The position numbers were made by a program, and so were the translations under genes. A stretch of 64,000 bases of DNA from positions 85,458-149,457 of the forward strand of contig NZ_JAKLSQ010000004.1 of the NCBI RefSeq assembly GCF_022014495.1, written 5' to 3'. The stretch comes from Sandaracinobacteroides sayramensis. Its GTDB lineage: Bacteria > Pseudomonadota > Alphaproteobacteria > Sphingomonadales > Sphingomonadaceae. Positions 40,127 through 49,137 of the stretch are shown here, piece by piece. Under the pieces are notes generated by a model. The model was given only the letters and a program-made list of their open reading frames with translations. It was not told the DNA's origin and did no database searches. Position 1 is the first letter of the stretch; every line of letters starts with the position of its first letter.

Positions 40127-41509
40127 TCAATTATCGCCTTGCGGGTGCAGAATCGCTTCGCGCCCTTGAAGCCCTGCCTGCGAAAGCGCCTCCGTCTGCC
40201 GCGCGGCGACCGCTTCCACCTCGAAGTCGGCCATCAGTTCGTGAAACAGGCGATGCCAGTTCAGCTCCGCCCCCAACTGGATGAAAACCCCGCCCAATCC
40301 GATCGCCGCCCGGTCCATGAAGACGAATTCGGCGGGAATCGTCACGCTGCCCAGCTTCTTCAGTTCCTGGTGCACGCGCCGCGCCGTCTCGCGGCCATAT
40401 TCGCCCGGCCGGCCGTCGAGGTCGATGGGGCGAACCCGGTCGTCGAGCAGCGGGCCGTAAAGGAATCTGGCCCACAGCAGCAGCACATCGCGAATCTCCC
40501 GTGTGAGGCCCTTGAAGCCCCACAGCTCGAAGGCGTGGGCGGCGCGCGCCTCATCGTCGCTCTCGATGGCGCGGTAGAGCTGGTTCACCCCCTCGATGAA
40601 GCGCGGCGGGAAGATGCGGACGCAGCCGAAGTCCATGAGGTTGACGACCGCCCCCGCGGCGCTGGCCTCGGCGACGCTGTAATTGCCCAGATGCGGGTCG
40701 CCATGGATCACCCCCACCCGGTAGAAAGGGCGATACCAGGCCAGGAAAAGCGCCTCGGCGATACGGTTGCGGACTTCGGCCGGGCTGTCCTTCCAGTCGA
40801 GGAGGCGCGTTCCGTCCAGCCATTCCATCGTCAGCAGGCGCGGAGTCGAAAGCTCGGGCGAAGGCTTCGGCACGCGGACATAGGGCTCGCCCGCCAGCAT
40901 CTGCCGGTAGAGCAGCAGATGCTTCAGCTCCCGGTCGTAATCCAGCTCCTCGCGCAGGCGCGCCGCCAGTTCCGCGCGAATCTCGGCGGTGTCGATGGCG
41001 CCGTCCACCCGGCGGAACAGCGACAGCATCAGATCGAGCTGCCCGAGGTCGGCTTCGACCGCCGAGGCCATGTCGGGGTATTGCAGCTTCACCGCCAGTG
41101 TTTCGCCGGAAGCCAGCGTCGCCTTGTGCACCTGCCCCAGCGAGGCGGCGGAAACCGCATCCGGGGTGAAATCGACGAAGCGCTGGCGCCAGTCCGGCCC
41201 CAGTTCGCCGGCCATGCGGCGGCGCACGAAGCCCTGCCCCATCGGCGGCGCGTTCGCCTGCAATTCGGAAAGCTGCTTCGCGAACTCCGGCGGCACCGCG
41301 TCCGGCAGATTGCCCAGCATCTGGGCCAGCTTCATCAGCGGCCCCTTCAATTCCCCCAGCACCCGTTTCAGCTCGGCGGCGTTCTTCGGATCGTCGAGCG
41401 CCCGCCCGCCGGCGCGCGCGACGGCGGCGCTGGCGGCGAAGCCGCCCAGATTTGCGCCGACCTTCGCGAAACGGGCGAGGCGGCCGGATAGCGTCGATTG
41501 CTCTGCCAT
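40127..41509 (-). CDS. UbiB/ABC1 (AarF) family atypical kinase
   Basis: 460 residues from MAEQSTLSGRLARFAKVGAN. The family hallmark KxGQ appears as KLAQ at 60-63 (GPLMKLAQMLGNLPDAVPPE). The Ala-rich nucleotide loop is AASLGQVH (121-128), with a lysine near 141 (AVKLQYP). HGDPHLGN and DFG complete the kinase-like core. A family member supports ubiquinone biosynthesis or lipid trafficking, and the bc1 operon just upstream uses ubiquinol. No C-terminal membrane helices like E. coli UbiB were seen; it is more like the soluble AarF branch. The Ala in place of Gly in KxGQ is notable. An alternative start lies 9 bases upstream. Confidence 0.88.
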   Translation of the reverse strand: MAEQSTLSGRLARFAKVGANLGGFAASAAVARAGGRALDDPKNAAELKRVLGELKGPLMKLAQMLGNLPDAVPPEFAKQLSELQANAPPMGQGFVRRRMAGELGPDWRQRFVDFTPDAVSAASLGQVHKATLASGETLAVKLQYPDMASAVEADLGQLDLMLSLFRRVDGAIDTAEIRAELAARLREELDYDRELKHLLLYRQMLAGEPYVRVPKPSPELSTPRLLTMEWLDGTRLLDWKDSPAEVRNRIAEALFLAWYRPFYRVGVIHGDPHLGNYSVAEASAAGAVVNLMDFGCVRIFPPRFIEGVNQLYRAIESDDEARAAHAFELWGFKGLTREIRDVLLLWARFLYGPLLDDRVRPIDLDGRPGEYGRETARRVHQELKKLGSVTIPAEFVFMDRAAIGLGGVFIQLGAELNWHRLFHELMADFEVEAVAARQTEALSQAGLQGREAILHPQGDN

Positions 41510-41527
41510 CCGCCGCATCTAGGGAAG

Positions 41528-41553
41528 CCGGCGGGCCGGCGCCAGCCCGCCGG
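41528..41553 (-). terminator. Hairpin downstream of the 41569-41949 gene
   Basis: CCGGCGGGC (41528-41536) pairs with GCCCGCCGG (41545-41553). It is 15 bases past the stop of the small exported-protein gene on the minus strand. No T-run; a hairpin terminator is plausible. Confidence 0.5.
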
Positions 41554-41568
41554 TCAAGGGATCAGCGC

Positions 41569-41949
41569 TCAGCCGTCATAATCGAAGCCGACCACGACAT
41601 TGTCGCGGGTCTGGCAGCCGAACTTTTTCTTCTGCGTCTTCACCTTGCCCTTGGAATCGGTGGTGACCAGATTCACCGAGGCGCGCATCGTCGCGTAACC
41701 GCCGCTCTTCAGGTCGGTGTCCTCCACCTTGCGCAAGGTCAGGTCGGTGGCGCCGAGCTTCTCCGCCCGCGCCTTGGCTTCCGCCATGCAGATCTGGGTG
41801 ACGGCGGCGCGGCGATCCTCCGGGATCGGGGCGGGGGCCGGCGCAACGGCCGGCGCCGGGGTCGCCGGTGGCGGAACCGAATCGGCGGCGGTCTGGGCGA
41901 AGGCCGGGGCGGAGGTCAGAAAAGCCAGTGCGATCAATGTGCGTTGCAT
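41569..41949 (-). CDS. Small exported protein of unknown function
   Basis: 126 residues from ATG 41949, preceded by GGGAGCATCGGC. Signal peptide MQRTLIALAFLTSAPAFA, then a Pro/Ala-rich linker (about 25-45). The mature domain has AAVTQICMAEAKARAEKLGA, KSGGYATMRASVNLVTTDSK and ends KKFGCQTRDNVVVGFDYDG. Two Cys (in ICMAEA and FGCQ) could form a disulfide. Resembles small periplasmic proteins common in sphingomonads, but no family was recognised. Lies between the bc1 operon and the UbiB-family gene, separated from each by hairpins. Confidence 0.72.
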   Translation of the reverse strand: MQRTLIALAFLTSAPAFAQTAADSVPPPATPAPAVAPAPAPIPEDRRAAVTQICMAEAKARAEKLGATDLTLRKVEDTDLKSGGYATMRASVNLVTTDSKGKVKTQKKKFGCQTRDNVVVGFDYDG

Positions 41950-42062
41950 GCCGATGCTCCCTGTTGAAGGCCCCCGATCCCAATGGCGAAACGGGGCGGC
42001 GGTCAAGCGGCAATAGCCCATTTTGGGGCAAGCCTCCTCGTCCGCAGCGGCGGACAAAAGAA

Positions 42063-42086
42063 AAGGGCGGGGTTTCCCCCGCCCTT
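42063..42086 (-). terminator. Terminator of the cytochrome bc1 operon
   Basis: AAGGGCGGGG (42063-42072) pairs with 42077-42086 around a 4-base loop, and the minus strand continues into a TTTTCTTTT tract. It lies 22 bases after the cytochrome c1 stop. Confidence 0.8.
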
Positions 42087-42108
42087 CCGTCATCTCCTGG
42101 ACCGCGCC

Positions 42109-42924
42109 TCAGTGGGCGACGCCGGCCCAGACCTTGCGATAGGTGAGCCACGCTAGAACCGTCAGGATGCCGAGGAAGATCAGCGTGGCGACGCCGATCT
42201 GCCGGCGGCGCTCCAGCTCGGGCTCGGAAGCCCAGTGCAGGAAGGCCGTCACATCCATCGACATCTGGTCGACCGTCGCCTTGGTGCCGTCGGCATAGGT
42301 CACCTGCTCGTCGTTCAGCGGCCTCGCCATGGCGATGGCGACGGAGTGGAAATAGGGGTTGAAGTGCAGCCCCTCGGTGATTTCGAAGCCCTGCGGCACC
42401 GGCTTGTCATAGCCGGTCAGCAGCGAGTGGACGTAACGCTTGCCGTCCGGACGCGCCTTGATGATGAGGCTGAGATCCGGCGGAAGCGCGTTGTTGTTCG
42501 CGGCGCGCGCGGCGACTTCGTTCGGATAGGGGCTCGGCCAATGGTCGGAGGGAAGCGCCGGCCGGGTGGAGGGTTCGCCCGTCTGCGGGTCGAGCGAGGG
42601 GACTTCCCTCGCCTTCGCCAGCGCCTTCACCTCCGCTTCGGAAAAGCCGAGCGCGCCGAGGTTGCGGAAGGCGATCCGCTCCAGCCCGTGGCAGGCCGAG
42701 CAGACTTCCTTGTAGACTTGGAAGCCGCGCTGCAGCTGCGCCCGGTCGTAGGTGCCGAACACGCCCATGCCGAGCGGGCCATCCTGCTGCCAGCGGGCCG
42801 CTTCCGGATAGAGGTGGATCTTCTTGATGGGATCTTCGACCGCCGCCTCGCGCGGCATCAGCGCGCCCACCAGGAGCGCGATGACGAAGATGAGTCCGGC
42901 ACCGAAGCCGAGGAAACGAACCAT
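42109..42924 (-). CDS. petC: Cytochrome c1 of the bc1 complex
   Basis: 271 residues. An N-terminal membrane segment (LGFGAGLIFVIALLVGALM), then heme-binding CSACH at 75-79 (YKEVCSACHGLERIAFRNLG), an axial Met in PYFHSVAIAMARPL near 199, and a C-terminal anchor helix IGVATLIFLGILTVLAWLTY. Carries electrons from the Rieske protein to soluble or membrane cytochrome c. Last of the three-gene operon petA-petB-petC on the minus strand. Confidence 0.95.
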   Translation of the reverse strand: MVRFLGFGAGLIFVIALLVGALMPREAAVEDPIKKIHLYPEAARWQQDGPLGMGVFGTYDRAQLQRGFQVYKEVCSACHGLERIAFRNLGALGFSEAEVKALAKAREVPSLDPQTGEPSTRPALPSDHWPSPYPNEVAARAANNNALPPDLSLIIKARPDGKRYVHSLLTGYDKPVPQGFEITEGLHFNPYFHSVAIAMARPLNDEQVTYADGTKATVDQMSMDVTAFLHWASEPELERRRQIGVATLIFLGILTVLAWLTYRKVWAGVAH

Positions 42925-42936
42925 GTGACGGACCCC

Positions 42937-44262
42937 TTATTCAGCAGGCGCCGCGGCGGCGCCGGCATGGCCGGCCCCGGCAGCGGGTGCAGTCGAATCA
43001 TCCCTGTGCCCGGATTTCGCCAGCACGCTTTCGGCGATGCTGTTGGGCAGCGGCAGCGGCTTCTCGAACCAGGAGAGCAGCGGCAGGACGATCAGGAAGT
43101 GGGCGAAATAATAGGCGGAGGCGATCTGGCTGATCCGCACATAGGGCTCTTCCGCCGGCGCGCCGCCCATCCAGGCGAGGATCAGCACGTCGACCACCAG
43201 CACCCAGAACCAGATGCGGTACATCGGGCGATAGCTGGTGGACTTCACCCGGCTGCTGTCGAGCCAGGGCAGGAAGAACAGCAGGATGATCGCCGCGAAC
43301 ATCGCGATCACGCCCCAGAGCTTCGCCGGGATCCACAGGAAGTTGACGGTGAAGGCGCGCAGGATGGCGTAGAAGGGCCAGAAATACCATTCGGGCACGA
43401 TATGCGCCGGAGTCGAAAGCGGGTTCGCCGGAATATAATTGTCCGGGTGGCCGAGCGAGTTCGGCATGAAGAAGACGAAGGCCGCGAAGATCATCAGATA
43501 GACGCAGATGCCGACGAAATCCTTGGCGGTGAAATAGGGGTGGAAGGGCAGCGTGTCCTGCGGCCCCTTCACGTCGACGCCGGTGGGGTTGGTGGAGCCG
43601 GGGATGTGCAGCGCCCAGATCTTCAGGATCACCACGCCCAGGATCACGAAGGGCAGCAGATAGTGGAGCGAGAAGAAGCGCGTGAGCGTGGCGTTGTCGG
43701 GCGCAAAGCCGCCCACCAGCCAGGTGCGGACCGCTTCGCCCACCAGCGGGATCGCCGAAAAGAGCGAGGTGATCACCTGCGCGCCCCAGAAGCTCATCTG
43801 CCCCCAGGGAAGCACATAGCCCATGAAGGCGGTGGCCATCATCAGCAGGAAGATGACGACGCCCAGCATCCAGACCACTTCGCGCGGCGCCTTGTAGCTT
43901 CCGTAGTAGAGGCCGCGGAAGATGTGCACATAGACGACGATGAAGAAGAAGCTGGCGCCGTTGGCGTGCATGTAGCGGATGAGCCAGCCCGAATTCACGT
44001 TGCGCATGATATGCTCGACCGAATCGAAGGCGGTCGTCACATGCGCGGAATAGTGCATGGCCAGCACCACCCCGGTCAGGATCTGGATCATCAGCGCAAC
44101 GCCGGCGAGCACGCCGAAATTGTACCAGTAGTTGATGTTGCGCGGCACGGGATAGCCGGCGCCCACGGCGTTGTAGACGAGGCGCGGCAGCGGCAGGCGC
44201 TGGTCGACCCATTGCATGAGGGGATGCTTGGGTTCGTAGTGATTGGCCCAGGGGAAACTCAT
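42937..44262 (-). CDS. petB: Cytochrome b of the bc1 complex
   Basis: 441 residues from [20 protein letters not shown]. Eight membrane helices with the paired heme-binding histidines in [16 protein letters not shown] and [15 protein letters not shown], and again in [34 protein letters not shown] contains the PEW motif of the Qo site. The C-terminus has an Ala/Gly-rich tail. Oxidises ubiquinol and pumps protons. Its start follows the Rieske stop by 4 bases; a longer frame up to 44400 overlaps the Rieske gene and is not the start. Confidence 0.96.
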   Translation of the reverse strand: MSFPWANHYEPKHPLMQWVDQRLPLPRLVYNAVGAGYPVPRNINYWYNFGVLAGVALMIQILTGVVLAMHYSAHVTTAFDSVEHIMRNVNSGWLIRYMHANGASFFFIVVYVHIFRGLYYGSYKAPREVVWMLGVVIFLLMMATAFMGYVLPWGQMSFWGAQVITSLFSAIPLVGEAVRTWLVGGFAPDNATLTRFFSLHYLLPFVILGVVILKIWALHIPGSTNPTGVDVKGPQDTLPFHPYFTAKDFVGICVYLMIFAAFVFFMPNSLGHPDNYIPANPLSTPAHIVPEWYFWPFYAILRAFTVNFLWIPAKLWGVIAMFAAIILLFFLPWLDSSRVKSTSYRPMYRIWFWVLVVDVLILAWMGGAPAEEPYVRISQIASAYYFAHFLIVLPLLSWFEKPLPLPNSIAESVLAKSGHRDDSTAPAAGAGHAGAAAAPAE

Positions 44263-44266
44263 GGGA

Positions 44267-44866
44267 TCATCCAATCTCGACGAGAGTGGGGGACTTGAAC
44301 ATATAGTTCGGCACGACGAGGTTGGTGGGCGCCGGGCCTTTGCGGATTCGCGCGGCCGTGTCGTAGTGCGAACCATGGCAGGGGCAGAAATAGCCGCCAT
44401 AGTCGCCCTTGTTCTCGCCCTCGGCGGCGCCGAGCGGGATGCAGCCCAGATGGGTGCAGACGCCCAGCGTGATCAGCCAGTTGCGATGCCCTTCCAGCGT
44501 GCGGTCGGCCAGCGACTCGGGGTCGCGCAGTTCCGACAAAGGCACCGCGTCCGCTTCCTGCTGCTCCTTCGCCGTCAGGTTGCGGACGAACACCGGCTTC
44601 GACTGCCAGATCGTCTTGATCGACTGGCCGGGCTGGATCGCGGACACGTCCACTTCCACCGAGGCCAGCGCGAGAACGTCGGCCGAAGGGTTCATCTGGT
44701 TGATGAATGGCCAGGCGACCGCGGCCGCGCCGACGCCGGCGAAGGCGCCTGTCGCCACATAGATGAAGTCGCGCCGGCGAACGCCGTCAACTTCATGCCC
44801 CGCCTCCGCGGCCCCCATCCTTCCGGCCCCAATCGCTCCGGGATGGGCTTCTGTCGTGGATACCAT
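44267..44866 (-). CDS. petA: Rieske iron-sulfur subunit of the bc1 complex
   Basis: 199 residues from ATG 44866. A twin-arginine-type start [11 protein letters not shown] (about 30-40) precedes the anchor helix [15 protein letters not shown]. The 2Fe-2S cluster motifs are CTHLGC (137-142) and CPCHGSH (161-167). First gene of petABC. GGGACAGCTC upstream of the ATG is the likely ribosome site. It is divergent from the LOG-family gene across a 100-base gap. Confidence 0.96.
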   Translation of the reverse strand: MVSTTEAHPGAIGAGRMGAAEAGHEVDGVRRRDFIYVATGAFAGVGAAAVAWPFINQMNPSADVLALASVEVDVSAIQPGQSIKTIWQSKPVFVRNLTAKEQQEADAVPLSELRDPESLADRTLEGHRNWLITLGVCTHLGCIPLGAAEGENKGDYGGYFCPCHGSHYDTAARIRKGPAPTNLVVPNYMFKSPTLVEIG

Positions 44867-44966
44867 GAGCTGTCCCTGAATTTGATTTTCCGGGCCTTTA
44901 GCCCCCGGCGGCGCAAATCCGCAATGGGCAATGTTGGCGCACCCCGGTTGCGTGTAGGCAGCGCCC

Positions 44967-45557
44967 ATGCCCGGCCACCCCCTCGATTCGCCTTCCCCTC
45001 CCCTTTCCGACAGGCCGATTCGCCATGTTCTCCTCTTCTGCGGTTCCCGCACGGAGCGCGATCCGCGCCATGCGGCGCTGGCCGCCGGAATCGGCAGGCT
45101 GCTGGCGCAAAGGGGCGTGGCGCTCGTCTATGGCGGCGGCGCGCGCGGACTGATGGGAGAGGCGGGGCGCGCGGCGATCGCCGCCGGCGGCGAGGTGGAG
45201 GGAATCATCCCGCGCTTCCTGAAGGACTGGGAAGTGGCCGAGCCTCTGTGCGAACAGATGATCGTCACCGACAGCCTGCACGCCCGCAAGGCGCTGATGT
45301 TCGAGCATGCCGACGCGGTTCTGGCATTGCCCGGCGGCCTCGGCACCCTGGACGAGCTGATCGAGGTGCTGAGCTGGCGCAGCCTGCGCCTGCACGCCAA
45401 GCCAGTTTGGCTGATGGGCGACGGCGATTTCTGGGCGCCGTTCCTGCACCTGCTGCGCCACGCGGTGGCGGAAGGTTTCGCCGGCCCCGACATCCTGACC
45501 TTCGTCGAATGCGTGAATGGCACCGATGCGCTTGCCGCGCTCCTTCCGCACCCCTAA
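44967..45557 (+). CDS. LOG-family protein (TIGR00730 type; cytokinin-type nucleoside 5'-monophosphate phosphoribohydrolase)
   Basis: 196 residues. [11 protein letters not shown] (about 20-30), [20 protein letters not shown] (51-70) and the signature PGGLGTLDE (122-130) with its catalytic Glu define the LOG/lysine-decarboxylase-like family. Such enzymes split nucleoside monophosphates into base and ribose 5-phosphate; the older name lysine decarboxylase is unfounded. The icd gene follows after 40 bases on the same strand. Confidence 0.9.
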   Translation: MPGHPLDSPSPPLSDRPIRHVLLFCGSRTERDPRHAALAAGIGRLLAQRGVALVYGGGARGLMGEAGRAAIAAGGEVEGIIPRFLKDWEVAEPLCEQMIVTDSLHARKALMFEHADAVLALPGGLGTLDELIEVLSWRSLRLHAKPVWLMGDGDFWAPFLHLLRHAVAEGFAGPDILTFVECVNGTDALAALLPHP

Positions 45558-45597
45558 GGACATGCCGCATCGGACAACAGCAGATTTTCGAGGTGGC

Positions 45598-46824
45598 ATG
45601 AGCAAGATCAAGGTGAAGGGCCCGGTCGTCGAGCTTGACGGCGACGAAATGACCCGAATCATCTGGCAGTGGATCCGCGAGAAGCTGATCCTGCCCTATC
45701 TCGACGTGGACCTGCGCTATTACGACCTCGGAATCGAGGAGCGCGACCGCACCGACGACAGGATCACGGTCGACGCCGCGAACGCCATCAAGGAACATGG
45801 CGTGGGCGTGAAATGCGCCACCATCACCCCCGACGAGGCGCGGGTGGAGGAATTCGGCCTGAAGAAGATGTGGAAGAGCCCGAACGGCACCATCCGCAAC
45901 ATCCTGGGCGGAGTCGTCTTCCGCGAACCGATCGTGATTTCCAACGTGCCCAGGCTGATCCCCGGCTGGACCGACCCGATCGTCGTCGGCCGCCACGCCT
46001 TCGGCGACCAGTATCGCGCCACCGACTTCCTGGTGCCGGGCGCCGGCAAGCTGACGATGAAGTGGGTGAGCGAGGACGGCAAGCAGGAGCTGGAGCATGA
46101 AGTGTTCCAGTTCCCGTCCTCCGGCGTCGCCATGGGGATGTACAATCTCGACGATTCGATCCGCGACTTCGCCCGCGCCTGCCTGAACTATGGCATCTCG
46201 CGCGAGTGGCCGGTCTATCTCTCCACCAAGAACACCATCCTGAAGGCCTATGACGGCCGCTTCAAGGACCTGTTCCAGGAGATTTACGACAAGGAGTTCA
46301 AGGCCCAGTATCAGAAGCTGGGAATCGTCTACGAGCACCGCCTGATCGACGACCTCGTCGCCTCGGCGCTGAAGTGGAGCGGCAAGTTCATCTGGGCCTG
46401 CAAGAATTACGACGGCGACGTGCAGTCCGACATGGTGGCGCAGGGCTTCGGCTCGCTTGGCCTCATGACCTCGGTGCTGATGACTCCGGACGGCAAGACG
46501 GTGGAAGCGGAAGCGGCGCACGGCACCGTCACCCGCCACTACCGCCAGCACCAGCAGGGCAAGCAGACCAGCACCAATCCGATCGCCAGCATCTTCGCCT
46601 GGACGGGCGGCCTGAAGCACCGCGGCAAGCTGGACGGAACGCCGGAAGTCACCAAGTTCGCCGAGACGCTGGAGCGCGTCTGCATCGAGACCGTGGAAGA
46701 AGGCAAGATGACGAAGGATCTCGCCCTTCTGATCGGCCCGGAGCAGGCGTGGATGACCACCGAGATGTTCTTCCAGGCCATCGTCGACAATCTCGATAAG
46801 GCGATGGGCGCCAGCGGCAACTGA
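45598..46824 (+). CDS. icd: NADP-dependent isocitrate dehydrogenase
   Basis: 408 residues from [20 protein letters not shown]. The type II (eukaryotic-like) sequence has [16 protein letters not shown] with the substrate-binding residues, [13 protein letters not shown], and [32 protein letters not shown] close to the nucleotide site. Oxidises isocitrate to 2-oxoglutarate in the citric acid cycle. GAGG lies 6 bases before the ATG. A longer frame to 45517 overlaps the LOG gene. A T-tailed terminator follows at 46869. Confidence 0.96.
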   Translation: MSKIKVKGPVVELDGDEMTRIIWQWIREKLILPYLDVDLRYYDLGIEERDRTDDRITVDAANAIKEHGVGVKCATITPDEARVEEFGLKKMWKSPNGTIRNILGGVVFREPIVISNVPRLIPGWTDPIVVGRHAFGDQYRATDFLVPGAGKLTMKWVSEDGKQELEHEVFQFPSSGVAMGMYNLDDSIRDFARACLNYGISREWPVYLSTKNTILKAYDGRFKDLFQEIYDKEFKAQYQKLGIVYEHRLIDDLVASALKWSGKFIWACKNYDGDVQSDMVAQGFGSLGLMTSVLMTPDGKTVEAEAAHGTVTRHYRQHQQGKQTSTNPIASIFAWTGGLKHRGKLDGTPEVTKFAETLERVCIETVEEGKMTKDLALLIGPEQAWMTTEMFFQAIVDNLDKAMGASGN

Positions 46825-46868
46825 CGCGCGAAGGGTTCCGCCCCTTCGCCTGTTTTCGCGATTGCGCG

Positions 46869-46900
46869 AACCCCTCCCCTTGCCCGGGGGAGGGGTTTTT
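46869..46900 (+). terminator. Rho-independent terminator of icd
   Basis: AACCCCTCCCC (46869-46879) pairs with GGGGAGGGGTT (46887-46897) and is followed by further T residues. It lies 45 bases past the icd stop on the plus strand. Confidence 0.85.
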
Positions 46901-46993
46901 CATTGGCGATCATGCAGTTTACAAACCGACAGCGATTGTGCGGTCGCCGACCTGACACCGGACATCCCCAACACCCGTCACCCCTCCAACCCT

Positions 46994-47082
46994 GTCACCC
47001 CGGGCTTGACCCGGGGTCCAGCTTTCTTCCTCACCCGCGGCGCCAGCCGAAAAGCTGGACCCCGGGTCAAGCCCGGGGTGAC
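46994..47082. repeat. Large inverted repeat, 32-bp perfect arms (REP-like)
   Basis: Positions 46994-47025 are the exact reverse complement of 47051-47082, with 25 bases between. Each arm contains CCCCGGGCTTGACCCGGGG or its complement, itself nearly palindromic. A shorter relative sharing GTCACCCCGGG and CCCGGGGTGAC occurs at 58974-59000. It lies in the otherwise empty gap between icd and the convergent methyltransferase gene; a dispersed palindromic element is likely. Confidence 0.85.
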
Positions 47083-47193
47083 GAGGGAGTTACATAGCCG
47101 CCGCTTCCCACCGGAACCGCCGTTCGCCGCGTGGGTCCGCAAACCGCAAAATTACCTTTCATTTGTTCATTTGCATGAGCAGCCAGGATGCGG

Positions 47194-47775
47194 CTAAAGT
47201 GGCTTCACCGCATGGAAATAATGGTTTCCGCCCTCGTCGAGGTGACAGCCCGAGAGGTGCAGGCCGGACGCCTCCAGCCATTGCGCATAGACCGGCCGGC
47301 CCGGCGAGCGCGACAGCCGGCCGGTCAGGCTGTCCCGCCATTCGCAGGGTTGGGCCGGGGAACTGAACAGGAACCGCCCTCCCGGTTCCAGGGCATCCGC
47401 CACCCTGCCCAGGATTGCCCGCTGCCGCTCCTCGGGCAGCAGGAACAGCAGGCCGATCGAAACGGCCCCGGCGAAGCTGCGGTGGAAGAAAGGGCTGTCC
47501 TCAGCCGGTTCGCAGGCGGCTTCGAGATGGGGAAAGCGGCGGCGGAAGGCCGCGATCAGCAGCGGCGAAGCGTCGATTCCGAAGACGGCGAATCCGTCCT
47601 CGGCCAGCACCTGCGCGATCGGCATCCCCGAACCGCAGCCGACATCGACGATAGCGCTCGAGGGCGGCAGATTGGCCCGCGCCCAGTCGCGCACCAGCGT
47701 TGCGCCGGTGCCAGTGCGGACGGCCATGAACTGCTCGGCGACGCCGTCCCAGCCTTCCGAACGGTCTTCACCCAT
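47194..47775 (-). CDS. Class I SAM-dependent methyltransferase
   Basis: 193 residues from MGEDRSEGWDGVAEQFMAVR. SAM-binding motif I is IVDVGCGSGMPIAQVLAEDG (about 42-61), followed by FGIDASPLLI with the acidic residue of motif II, and VSIGLLFLLPEERQ further on. The C-terminal HLDEGGNHYFHAVKPL is the closing strand. Substrate unknown. Last gene of the greA-rhomboid-methyltransferase run on the minus strand, 26 bases after the rhomboid stop. An open frame up to 48192 is antisense-like filler. Confidence 0.86.
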   Translation of the reverse strand: MGEDRSEGWDGVAEQFMAVRTGTGATLVRDWARANLPPSSAIVDVGCGSGMPIAQVLAEDGFAVFGIDASPLLIAAFRRRFPHLEAACEPAEDSPFFHRSFAGAVSIGLLFLLPEERQRAILGRVADALEPGGRFLFSSPAQPCEWRDSLTGRLSRSPGRPVYAQWLEASGLHLSGCHLDEGGNHYFHAVKPL

Positions 47776-47801
47776 GCGGCGGAACCTCCGATCCGGCGAG
47801 G

Positions 47802-48470
47802 TCAATCGCCCGCGTCGCCTTCCCGCCGCCGGACATAGGGCAGGCCGAACAGCAGGCCGACGACGAAGCCGCCGATGTGGCTCCAGATGGCGATTCCGCC
47901 GGTGCCGGGCAGGTTGAAGGCCACCGCCGTCAGCAGTTGCAGGCCGATCCAGAGCGCGGCGTAGCGCAGCGCGCGGATGGTCTCGCCGGAAAGCCGGATG
48001 CCCAGGAACCGCCCCGGCCGCTCGCCGGACTGGGCGAAGAGCAGCGCATAGGTCGCAAACACGGCGGAGATCGCGCCCGACGCCCCCACCACCGGCACCA
48101 CCGAGGCCGGGGTCATCGCCACCTGCGTCAGCCCGCCGGCCACCCCGCCCAGCAGGAACAGCAGCAGCAGGCGCACCGGCCCGATCAGCCACTCCACCTG
48201 CCGGCCGACCCAGGCCAGGAACACCATGTTCATCGCCAGATGCACCAGACCGCCGTGCAGGAAGATATGGGTGAAAAGCGTCAGCGGCGCCGGAAGCGCG
48301 CCTTCGAGGCCGATCACTTCCCCGGTGAGGCGCGCCGGCACCAGCCCGGCGGTCAGCAGCAGCTTATGGTCGAAGGCGCTGCCCATCAGCAGCGCCAGCA
48401 GCTGCAGGCCGACGCAGACGATCAGGATCGCCCGCGTGGCGTGCGCGGTGGGGGGGCGGAACGGCTTCAC
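47802..48470 (-). CDS. Rhomboid-family intramembrane serine protease
   Basis: About 222 residues with six membrane helices. The catalytic Ser is in VVGASGAISA (near residue 131) and the His in IAIWSHIGGFVVG (near 198). FTHIFLHGGLVHLAMNMVFL is the characteristic second helix region with the oxyanion-hole His and Asn. Cleaves membrane proteins within the bilayer; substrates unknown. GTG 48470 with GGAGGGAGCG upstream is favoured over GTG 48488, which touches the greA stop. Confidence 0.88.
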   Translation of the reverse strand: MKPFRPPTAHATRAILIVCVGLQLLALLMGSAFDHKLLLTAGLVPARLTGEVIGLEGALPAPLTLFTHIFLHGGLVHLAMNMVFLAWVGRQVEWLIGPVRLLLLFLLGGVAGGLTQVAMTPASVVPVVGASGAISAVFATYALLFAQSGERPGRFLGIRLSGETIRALRYAALWIGLQLLTAVAFNLPGTGGIAIWSHIGGFVVGLLFGLPYVRRREGDAGD

Positions 48471-48488
48471 CGCTCCCTCCGGCCCCAC

Positions 48489-48968
48489 CTAGCGGAATTC
48501 GACCAGGTCGATGAGGTAGCTGCGGTCGCCCGACGGCGTCACCACTTCCACTTCCTCTCCCTTCAGCCGGCCGATCAGCGCCCGGCCGACCGGGGAATTG
48601 TGGCTGATGCGGCCGCGCTTGGCGTCGGCCTCCAGCTCGCCGACGATCTGGTAGGTGATGGGCTTGTCGTCCTCGTCCAGCAGGCGGACGGTGGCGCCGA
48701 ACACCACCTTGTCGCCCGAAAGCGTGGTGGGGTCGATCACCACGGCACGGGCGAGCTTGTCCTCGAACTCGGCGATCTGCGCCTCGATATGGCCCTGCCG
48801 CTCCTTGGCGGCGTGATATTCGGCGTTTTCGGAAAGATCGCCGTGCGCGCGCGCTTCCTCGATCGCCTCGACATTCTCGGGGCGCTCCACCTCTTTCAGA
48901 TGCTTGAGCTGCCGCTGGAGCATCTCATGGCCCTCGGCCAGCATCGGAACCTTATCCATCGTTGCCAT
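48489..48968 (-). CDS. greA: Transcription elongation factor GreA
   Basis: 159 residues from [20 protein letters not shown]. The N-terminal coiled coil carries the acidic tip residues in [20 protein letters not shown] (DLSENAEY). The C-terminal FKBP-like domain has [20 protein letters not shown]. Stimulates RNA polymerase to cleave backtracked transcripts. Length equals E. coli GreA. An upstream ATG at 48998 would add ten residues that do not fit the family. Confidence 0.95.
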   Translation of the reverse strand: MATMDKVPMLAEGHEMLQRQLKHLKEVERPENVEAIEEARAHGDLSENAEYHAAKERQGHIEAQIAEFEDKLARAVVIDPTTLSGDKVVFGATVRLLDEDDKPITYQIVGELEADAKRGRISHNSPVGRALIGRLKGEEVEVVTPSGDRSYLIDLVEFR

Positions 48969-49137
48969 GGCTCGTTCTGAACCTTTCACGGTCGTCATTT
49001 GCCCGAAAAATCTCTACCCCGGCGGTCATTCCGCCGTCGTTCATGGGTCGAAACCAGTCGGGAGGGGGGTGGATCGGACAGCGATTGTAAATGTCGGCCT
49101 ACATTTTCGCAAGTGCGAGAAATCAACCCACCCCGCC

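Noticed and set aside
49089..49106. AAATGT inverted repeat between greA and carB
   Set aside because: Arms are only 6 bases, far from the greA start and weakly placed as a carB terminator; not enough to call.
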